Shown here: positions 1 through 5,712 of the stretch, piece after piece
Layout of the letters: each line of letters starts with the position of its first letter
How positions within the stretch are numbered: position 1 is the first letter of the stretch
NCBI GenBank assembly: GCA_025351985.1
Contig: JANXUW010000129.1
Location: 1 to 6,859 of the forward strand
DNA from: Pseudolysobacter sp.
GTDB taxonomy: Bacteria; Pseudomonadota; Gammaproteobacteria; Xanthomonadales; Rhodanobacteraceae
DNA length: 6,859 bases
Direction of reading: 5' to 3'
Program-made: the position numbers and the translations under genes
Notes under the pieces: generated by a model
Seen by the model: the letters and a program-made list of their open reading frames with translations, nothing else
Databases searched by the model: none
What the model was told of the DNA's origin: nothing

Positions 1-11
1 GCTGAAATAAA

Positions 12-50
12 ATAACGGCGGAGCATTCACTTGCTCCGCCGTTATCTTTT
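12..50 (+). terminator. Rho-independent terminator hairpin
   Basis: Bases 12-24 and 33-45 are perfect reverse complements, giving a 13-bp stem with a GC-rich core (CGGCGGAGC) and an 8-base loop (25-32). The right arm runs into TATCTTTT, the T-rich tail of an intrinsic terminator. The left flank is A-rich (bases 5-15), so the reverse strand also shows a hairpin followed by a T-rich run, and it could work in both directions. It most likely ends transcription of a gene off the left edge. Since the next gene starts only 41 bases after the T run, it could instead sit inside that gene's leader as an attenuator. The structure is directly visible; its function is inferred. Confidence 0.85.
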
Positions 51-91
51 GCGGCACTCTGATAGCTGCACTCCACTCGCCATGAATTCGC

Positions 92-1255
92 ATGACTGAT
101 CCGGTCGATTCCATTCCTGAAACCGTAGCCGCCGCGCCCGCCGAGCCGATTGTTCCCATCGAGCAGGCTCTCGCCAGTGTGCACACCACCAACATGCCGG
201 ACATCCTGCGGCAGCTCAATTCATGCCTGCTGGTGACTACTTACCAAGCCGGCAAACTGGTGATCCTGCGGCCCGACGGCGCAACCATCAACACGCACTT
301 CCGCAGCTTCAACCGGCCGATGGGCATGGCCGCAGATGTGAATAGACTGGTGCTCGGCGCGCGCATGGAGATCGCCGAGTTTCGCAACATGCCGGACGTC
401 GCCAAACGTCTGCAGGATCCGCCGCGTCACGATGCGGTATACATGGCGCGACGCGGTTTCATCACCGGCGCGATCGACATTCACGAAATGGCGTGGGATG
501 CGGATGGCGAACTGTGGTTCATCAACACGCTGTTCTCGTGCCTGTGCAAGCTCGATCCGATATCGAGTTTTGCACCGCAATGGCGACCGTCGTTCGTCAG
601 TCATTACGCGCCGGAGGATCGCTGTCATCTGAACGGACTGGCGATGCGTGATGGCAAGGCACGTTACGTCACCGCGCTCGGCGAAACCAATACACCGAAT
701 GGCTGGCGCGCCAACAAACGCGATGGCGGCATCCTGATGGACTGCATCAGCGGCGAAGTGATTACACGCGGGCTATCGATGCCGCACTCGCCGCGCTGGT
801 ACAACGGCCGCCTGTGGGTACTCGAATCCGGGCGCGGCGCGCTCGTCGCGATCGATCCACACACTGGCGAAAAAACCGACGTCGCGCGCGTACCGGGGTT
901 TGCACGCGGCCTCGATTTTGTCGGCCCAGTGGCGTTTATCGGCCTGTCGCAACTGCGCGAAACCAACGCCTTCACCGACATTCCGATCACCGAGGAAAAC
1001 AGCGATCGGCTGAGCGGCGTGTGGGTCGTGCATCTCGACACCGGCAAAACCATTTCGCTGCTCAAGTTCACCGGCGGCGTGCAGGAAATTTTCGCAGTGC
1101 AGGCGATTCCGGGTGTGCTGTTTCCCGAAATCATCCACGAAGGCGACATGCTCGCGACCGCTTACGCGTTGCCGGACGAAGCCTTGCGCGAGGTGGGCTT
1201 CACTGCCGTCGCGCCCGTCGAAAAAACCGAACCGGCTACACCTGCGTCGGCGTAA
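92..1255 (+). CDS. TIGR03032 / DUF4915 family protein, function unknown
   Basis: This 387-residue protein matches, from memory, the TIGR03032 (DUF4915) family, whose members share many near-invariant motifs but have no established biochemical role. Recognisable blocks, in order, are LLVTTYQAGKL (46-56), THFRSFNRPMGMA (68-80), HDAVYMARR (113-121), DIHEMAWD (129-136), LWFINTLFSCLC (141-152), PEDRCHLNGLAMRDG (174-188), RYVTALGETN (191-200), GLSMPHSPRW (227-236) and GGVQEIF (328-334). Repeated W/L-rich strands such as DGELWFINT, NGRLWVLES and SGVWVVHLDTG suggest a beta-propeller-like fold; this is inference. No signal peptide or membrane segment is visible, so it is probably cytoplasmic. Residues 1-28 and the Ala/Pro-rich tail (371-387) lie outside the conserved core. 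A TGA at 83-85 in the same frame limits the start to 92 or later. The ATG at 92 has no clear Shine-Dalgarno sequence, but the next in-frame candidates (GTG 179, ATG 194) would trim close to the core. The 3' end overlaps the convergent permease gene by 20 bp. Confidence 0.9.
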   Translation: MTDPVDSIPETVAAAPAEPIVPIEQALASVHTTNMPDILRQLNSCLLVTTYQAGKLVILRPDGATINTHFRSFNRPMGMAADVNRLVLGARMEIAEFRNMPDVAKRLQDPPRHDAVYMARRGFITGAIDIHEMAWDADGELWFINTLFSCLCKLDPISSFAPQWRPSFVSHYAPEDRCHLNGLAMRDGKARYVTALGETNTPNGWRANKRDGGILMDCISGEVITRGLSMPHSPRWYNGRLWVLESGRGALVAIDPHTGEKTDVARVPGFARGLDFVGPVAFIGLSQLRETNAFTDIPITEENSDRLSGVWVVHLDTGKTISLLKFTGGVQEIFAVQAIPGVLFPEIIHEGDMLATAYALPDEALREVGFTAVAPVEKTEPATPASA

Positions 1256-4200
1256 TGACTGTCGCGGTTGCGGTTATGCCATGTGCAGGCGATTGGCCGC
1301 GGCGTGTACGTAACCACGTCTGCAAGTGATCGAAATAACAGTAGATCACCGGCGTCAGATATAACGTGAGCACCTGCGAAGTCATCAAGCCACCGACCAC
1401 GGCCAGACCGAGCGGCCGCCGCGACTCCGCGCCCATCGCGATCGGCAAGGTGCCGAATAAAGCGGCGAACGTGGTCATCATGATCGGGCGGAAACGCACG
1501 ATGCAGGCTTCGAGAATCGCCGCCTCGGGTGTGGCGCCGCCGCGTTCGGCTTCGAGCGCGAAGTCGATCATCATGATCGCGTTTTTCTTGACGATGCCGA
1601 TCAGCATGATCAACCCGACCGCCGAATACAGATTCAGGTCGATGTGGAAAATCATCAAGGTCAGCAATGCGCCGAACGCCGCCGTCGGCAGGCCCGAAAG
1701 TATCGTCAGCGGGTGGATGAAACTTTCGTACAGGATGCCGAGCACGAGATAAATCACGAACAGCGCGATCAGCAACAGGATGCCCATGCCCGAAATCGAT
1801 GATTGAAACGCCTGCGCCGTGCCTTGGAACGAACCGATGATGCTGTCCGGCACCTTGAGCTGCGCGACCGCTGCGTCGATGCGCTCGACCGCTTGGCTAA
1901 GCGACACGCCAAGCGCCAGATTGAACGACACCGTGACCGACGGCACTTGGCCGAGATGGCTGATCGTCGCCGGCCCGACCGACTTGGTGAAATGCGCCAC
2001 CGCCGACAGCGGCACGAGTTGTCCGCCGCTGCTGCGGATGTAAAGCTGCCCGAGCACACTGGTATCGCCCTGCTTGCTCGGGTCGACCTGCATCAGCACC
2101 CAGTATTGATCAATCGCGGTGTAGATCGTCGACACCTGCGCCGGGCCGAATGCGGTGTACAACGCGGTCTCGATCTGCGCCGCCGTGACACCCACCGCAG
2201 AGGCTGCATCACGATCAATCTTGACGTCCATCTGCGGTGTCGCGATCAGCAAATCGCTGGTCACATCCTGGAAACCCGGCAGCTTGCTGATCGCATCGAC
2301 CATCTTCGGCACGAACGCAAACAGCTCCTTGGTATCGCTGTCCTGCAAGGTGTATTGATATTGCGTCTTGGTCAGCTGGCCGCCGATGCGGATGATCGGA
2401 ATATTCTGCAGGTACACTTTCAGGCCCGGAATTCCGGTGAGTTTCGGGCGCAGTTCCTGGATGATTTCATCGGGCGAACCGCGCTCGCCGCGCGGCTTCA
2501 GCGTGATGATCATGCGCCCGAGATTGAGTGTCGAACTGCTGCCGGAAACGCCGATGAACGACATCACACCATCGACATTGCTGTCCTTGCCGATGATCGC
2601 CGCGGCCTCGCCTTGCTTGCGCGCCATCTCGGCGAAACCGACATCCTGATCCGCTTCGGTGAACACGAACAACTGTCCGGTATCGTCGCTCGGCAGGAAA
2701 CCATTCGGTATCTTGACGAACATGATCGCGGTTGCGACGAGGATCAAAACGAAACCAAACATCACCCAGCGGCGATGCGCGAGACAGAAGTTCAGCGAAC
2801 GCCGATACAGATCCTGCGTGCCATCGAACGCGCGCTCGAACGCCTGATAAAAACGTCCGTGGGTTTCGCCGTGATGCGGCTTGAGCATGCGACTACACAA
2901 CATCGGCGTGAGGCTCAACGAGACGAAGCCCGACACCAGCACGGCGGCGACGATCGTCACCGCAAACTCGTGCAGCAGGCGCCCGACGATGCCGCCCATG
3001 AACATGATCGGGATAAACACCGCCGCCAGCGACAAGGTCATCGACAGGATCGTGAAACCGATTTCGCGCGCGCCATCGAGTGTGGCCTGCAGCGCAGTCT
3101 TGCCCATTTCCATGTGTCGCGAAATGTTTTCGAGCATGACGATCGCATCGTCGACGACGAAACCCACGCACAACGTGAGCGCCATCAGCGAGAGGTTGTC
3201 GAGGCTGTAGCCGAACGGATACATGATCGCGAACGTGCCGACGATCGACATCGGCAACGCCAGCGACGGAATTACAGTCGCCGAAATATTACGCAGGAAA
3301 ATGAAGATCACGAGCACCACGAGCATCAGCGCGAGCAGCAAACTGAACTCAACGTCATCGACCGATGCACGAATGCTTTCGGTACGATCGTAGAATATTT
3401 TGAGCTCGGCGCCGGCAGGCAGTTGCTGCTTGAAACCCGGCAGCACATCGCGAATGCGCTCGACCACGGCGATGGTATTCACGCCGGGCTGTTTCTGGAT
3501 TGCCAGCAACACGCCGCGCTGACCGTTGACCCACGCCGCGACCTTGTCGTTCTGCACACCGTCATAAATTTTTCCGACATCGCGCAGCCGCACCGGCGCG
3601 CCGTTCTGGTAACTCACGATCAGGTCGGCGAAGGATTTCGCATTGTCGTACTGGCCATTGACGATGACGTTGTAGGTTCGGTCGCTGCCGTACAAGGTAC
3701 CGGTCGGCAGGTCGACGTTACCACTGCTGACAGCGGCGGAAACCTGATCGATGCCAAGGCCGCGACTGGCCATCGCGCCCGGATCGAGATCGATGCGCAC
3801 GGCATATTTTTGCGAGCCGTAAACGTTCACGAGCGCCACGCCGTCGATCATCGACAGGCGTTGCGCGAGCAGGGTTTCCGCGTACTCGTCGACCTTCGAC
3901 AACGGCAAGGTTTTCGAAGTCATGCCGACGAAAAAAATCGGCGCGTCGGCCGGATTCACCTTGCGGAAGGTCGGCGGCGTGGTCATGGTCGGCGGCAATT
4001 GCTTGAGCGCCGCGGAAATCGCCGATTGCACGTCCAGCGCGGCCGCATCGATGCTGCGCCCGAGCGTGAACTGCAACGTGATCTGGGTCTGGCCGATGCC
4101 GCTCTGCGAGGTCATCGAATCGAGCGCGGCGATCGTCGAGAATTGTTTTTCCAGCGGCGTGGCGACGGCCGACGCCATGGTTTCCGGCGACGCGCCAGGC

Positions 4201-4352
4201 AACGTTGCGGTGACCTGGATGGTCGGGAAATCCACGTTCGGCAAATCCGACACTGGCAACAATTTATACGCGGCGATACCAAACACGAGGATGCCGACCA
4301 TGACCAGCGTGGTCATCACCGGCCGGCGAACGAACAGCTCCGAAATGCTCAT
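1236..4352 (-). CDS. RND multidrug efflux permease, MdtB/MdtC-like (HAE-1 family)
   Basis: This is a full-length 1038-residue inner-membrane proton/drug antiporter of the AcrB/MdtB/MdtC type (family members are about 1025-1050 residues). The RND plan is visible: TM1 near 10-30, a large periplasmic loop (about 31-333), TM2-TM6 near 335-486, TM7 near 527-546, a second large loop (547-854), and TM8-TM12 near 855-1007. Proton-relay residues are in place: the Asp pair D401-D402 in TM4 (GFVVDDAIVMLEN) and K923 in TM10 (GIVKKNAIMMIDF), equivalent to AcrB D407/D408 and K940. The start motif ISELFVRRPVMTTLVM and the segment YLVLGILYESFIHPLTILSG (868-887) are typical of the MdtB/C branch. No heavy-metal-efflux signature is recognised, so drug-like or other amphiphilic substrates are likelier, but the substrate cannot be read from sequence. 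The start overlaps the adaptor stop as ATGA (4349-4352), implying translational coupling. No second permease follows, so it would be expected to form a homotrimer. The stop is TAG, inside the convergent gene's 3' end. Confidence 0.96.
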   Translation of the reverse strand: MSISELFVRRPVMTTLVMVGILVFGIAAYKLLPVSDLPNVDFPTIQVTATLPGASPETMASAVATPLEKQFSTIAALDSMTSQSGIGQTQITLQFTLGRSIDAAALDVQSAISAALKQLPPTMTTPPTFRKVNPADAPIFFVGMTSKTLPLSKVDEYAETLLAQRLSMIDGVALVNVYGSQKYAVRIDLDPGAMASRGLGIDQVSAAVSSGNVDLPTGTLYGSDRTYNVIVNGQYDNAKSFADLIVSYQNGAPVRLRDVGKIYDGVQNDKVAAWVNGQRGVLLAIQKQPGVNTIAVVERIRDVLPGFKQQLPAGAELKIFYDRTESIRASVDDVEFSLLLALMLVVLVIFIFLRNISATVIPSLALPMSIVGTFAIMYPFGYSLDNLSLMALTLCVGFVVDDAIVMLENISRHMEMGKTALQATLDGAREIGFTILSMTLSLAAVFIPIMFMGGIVGRLLHEFAVTIVAAVLVSGFVSLSLTPMLCSRMLKPHHGETHGRFYQAFERAFDGTQDLYRRSLNFCLAHRRWVMFGFVLILVATAIMFVKIPNGFLPSDDTGQLFVFTEADQDVGFAEMARKQGEAAAIIGKDSNVDGVMSFIGVSGSSSTLNLGRMIITLKPRGERGSPDEIIQELRPKLTGIPGLKVYLQNIPIIRIGGQLTKTQYQYTLQDSDTKELFAFVPKMVDAISKLPGFQDVTSDLLIATPQMDVKIDRDAASAVGVTAAQIETALYTAFGPAQVSTIYTAIDQYWVLMQVDPSKQGDTSVLGQLYIRSSGGQLVPLSAVAHFTKSVGPATISHLGQVPSVTVSFNLALGVSLSQAVERIDAAVAQLKVPDSIIGSFQGTAQAFQSSISGMGILLLIALFVIYLVLGILYESFIHPLTILSGLPTAAFGALLTLMIFHIDLNLYSAVGLIMLIGIVKKNAIMMIDFALEAERGGATPEAAILEACIVRFRPIMMTTFAALFGTLPIAMGAESRRPLGLAVVGGLMTSQVLTLYLTPVIYCYFDHLQTWLRTRRGQSPAHGITATATVITPTQV

Positions 4353-5476
4353 GGCTTCGTCGCTTCAGTCTTGACCAGCGTGCCGTCGACCAGGCGCGAC
4401 TGGCCGTCGGTGACGACCGAGTCGCCTTCGCTCAAACCCTTGGCGATGACCGCTTCGCCGCCGGCATCGCGCGCGACGGTGATACTGCGCAGCTCGGCGT
4501 GATGTTGCGCGTTGATCACAAAAACATAGCTGCCGTTCGGCCCTGCCTTGACCGCCGCATCCGGCACTACGATCGCATCGATTTCGCTGCCGAGCGTCAG
4601 CGCGATAGTAACGAACTGGCCCGGCCAGAGCTGCTCGCCTGCATTCACGAAACTCGCGCGCAGCTTCACCGTTCCGGTCGTTTGGTCGACGGTATTGTCG
4701 ACAAACGCAAGCTCGCCGCTCGCCGCATCCTTCATGCCTTCCGCGCTCGCCTGCACCGCAAGTGTTGCCTGCGCTTGCGCGGCGCGCACGCGTGCGACCA
4801 GTTGCCCCGGAATCGAAAAGCTGACGTAGATCGGCGTGATCTGATTGATCACGAGCAACGCTTGCGTATCGTTGGCTTTGACGATGTTGCCGGCCTGCAC
4901 GAGGATGCGTCCGGCACGCCCGGAAATCGGCGCATAGATATCGGTATAACCCTGGGTCAATTTCGCCGCACCGACATTCGCCTGATCGACTTTGACGCTC
5001 GCCGCCGCGGCTTCGTATGCAGTGACGTATTGCTGCATCTGATCCGCCGAAACGAAGCCCTTGTCGGCGACGGGTTTGTAGCGCGCCACCTGCGCCTTGG
5101 CGAGATCGCGCGCGGCGACATCTTTGGCCTGCGCCGCTTCGGCTTGCGCGAGCGCGGCTTGGGCGGGGCGCGCATCGATCTTGAATAACAGCTGGCCGGC
5201 CTTTACATCTTCACCATCCTTGACGTGGCTTTCGAGCAATTGGCCATCGATCAGCGACTTCACGGCGACGCTGTTGATCGCCTCGACCGAACCGACTGCG
5301 CTGATCAATTCCGGAATGGTTTTTTTCTGCGCGCTGACCACACTGACCGGCACTGCCGCAACTGGCGGCGGTGGCGGCGGTGGCGAACAGCCGGCCAGCA
5401 CGATGCCTGTTGCGAGCGACAACGAAGTACGCGCACGCAATGGAAATTTTCGGGTGATGCTAGGCATGCAATACAT
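4349..5476 (-). CDS. RND efflux periplasmic adaptor lipoprotein, MdtA-like (membrane fusion protein)
   Basis: This 375-residue HlyD/MdtA-family adaptor would bridge the permease to an outer-membrane channel. The N-terminus is a lipoprotein signal: basic residues (RKFPLRAR), a hydrophobic stretch and the lipobox LAGC with C30 as the predicted acylated residue. A seven-proline run (32-38) follows. Then come a first lipoyl half (about 65-100, with VKSLIDGQLLESHVKDGEDVK), an Ala/Gln-rich alpha-helical hairpin (about 103-172), the second lipoyl half (about 175-205, with YAPISGRAGRI), a beta-barrel domain (about 210-297) and a membrane-proximal domain ending in GLSEGDSVVTDGQSRLVDG (347-365). It resembles E. 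coli MdtA throughout. The start is uncertain. ATG 5476 has no spaced Shine-Dalgarno sequence, whereas the in-frame ATG at 5467 (residue 4) has a GGA 10 bases upstream and gives a neater signal peptide (MPSITRK). It is the first gene of a two-gene operon, and its stop overlaps the permease start by 4 bp. The promoter must lie in 5477-5712. Confidence 0.95.
   Translation of the reverse strand: MYCMPSITRKFPLRARTSLSLATGIVLAGCSPPPPPPPVAAVPVSVVSAQKKTIPELISAVGSVEAINSVAVKSLIDGQLLESHVKDGEDVKAGQLLFKIDARPAQAALAQAEAAQAKDVAARDLAKAQVARYKPVADKGFVSADQMQQYVTAYEAAAASVKVDQANVGAAKLTQGYTDIYAPISGRAGRILVQAGNIVKANDTQALLVINQITPIYVSFSIPGQLVARVRAAQAQATLAVQASAEGMKDAASGELAFVDNTVDQTTGTVKLRASFVNAGEQLWPGQFVTIALTLGSEIDAIVVPDAAVKAGPNGSYVFVINAQHHAELRSITVARDAGGEAVIAKGLSEGDSVVTDGQSRLVDGTLVKTEATKP
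5363..5383 (-). repeat. Nine-base-period repeat encoding seven prolines in the adaptor
   Basis: On the - strand the codons read CCA CCG CCG twice and then CCA, encoding P32-P38 two residues after the predicted lipidated C30. The nine-base unit is repeated exactly, so length variation by replication slippage is possible. In the protein this would be a stiff linker lifting the adaptor off the membrane. Confidence 0.8.
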
Positions 5477-5712
5477 ATCCGCAGGAGATTCGATCGGCCT
5501 GCATTATCACGTATCGCGCCAAACGGGTACGTAAAATCATGTGAAGTGTTGGGCATGACCAACGGCGGCAAACCCGCATCTTTATTGACTTAAACGACAT
5601 TCATCGCAACCCGCGTCAGCCGCATCGATTCCGCGCACGCCGTTGCTGCACGCGGTAAACTAGGCACCACGCGCTGCTGTGCCTCGTCACTCTCCACGGC
5701 GCTGTCCCTGTT
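5477..5712. promoter_or_regulatory. Divergent intergenic region between efflux operon and mfd
   Basis: This 236-bp stretch separates the starts of the adaptor (- strand) and mfd (+ strand) and must carry both promoters unless their starts lie inside the genes. On the - strand, GATAAT (5508 down to 5503) fits five of six bases of a sigma-70 -10 box about 27 bases before the adaptor ATG, but I find no good -35 at normal spacing. On the + strand, TTGACT at 5585-5590 resembles a -35 box without a matching -10, and TAAACT at 5656-5661 is a moderate -10-like hexamer without a -35. No small gene with convincing coding character is seen here. Promoter positions are therefore only suggestions; the regulatory role of the region follows from the gene arrangement. 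Confidence 0.55.
5481..5502. promoter_or_regulatory. Candidate operator: inverted repeat near adaptor start
   Basis: GCAGG (5481-5485) and CCTGC (5498-5502) form a 5-bp inverted repeat with 12 bases between, and the interior contains the palindrome CGATCG (5491-5496). It directly abuts the -10-like GATAAT (5503-5508 on the - strand) and ends four bases before the adaptor ATG, where a repressor could block initiation. The arms are short and could arise by chance, and no regulator gene is present in the window. Confidence 0.25.

Noticed and set aside
82..99. Five-codon mini reading frame (ATG at 82, TGA at 97-99) overlapping the TIGR03032 start
   Set aside because: It overlaps the start at 92 in another frame and could in principle be a leader peptide, but it has no ribosome binding site and such a short frame is expected by chance.
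664..1149. Open frame of 161 codons on the - strand within the TIGR03032 gene
   Set aside because: It has no recognisable domain, and the opposite strand carries conserved family motifs throughout.
1803..4502. Very long open frame (899 codons) on the + strand, antisense to the permease
   Set aside because: Its codons are exactly in register with, and reverse complementary to, the permease codons, so it stays open simply because TTA, CTA and TCA codons are rare in this GC-rich gene. The product is an Arg/His/Asp-rich string with no domain, unlike the opposite strand, which encodes a full RND permease.
4499..5188. Open frame of 229 codons on the + strand inside the adaptor gene
   Set aside because: It is again in register with the adaptor codons and has Arg/Asp/Leu-rich shadow composition; the adaptor reading explains the sequence fully.
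5585..5590. TTGACT as a -35 box of an mfd promoter
   Set aside because: At 16-18 bases spacing the sequence is GC-rich (around AACCCG) with no -10-like hexamer, so a promoter is not supported on sequence alone.
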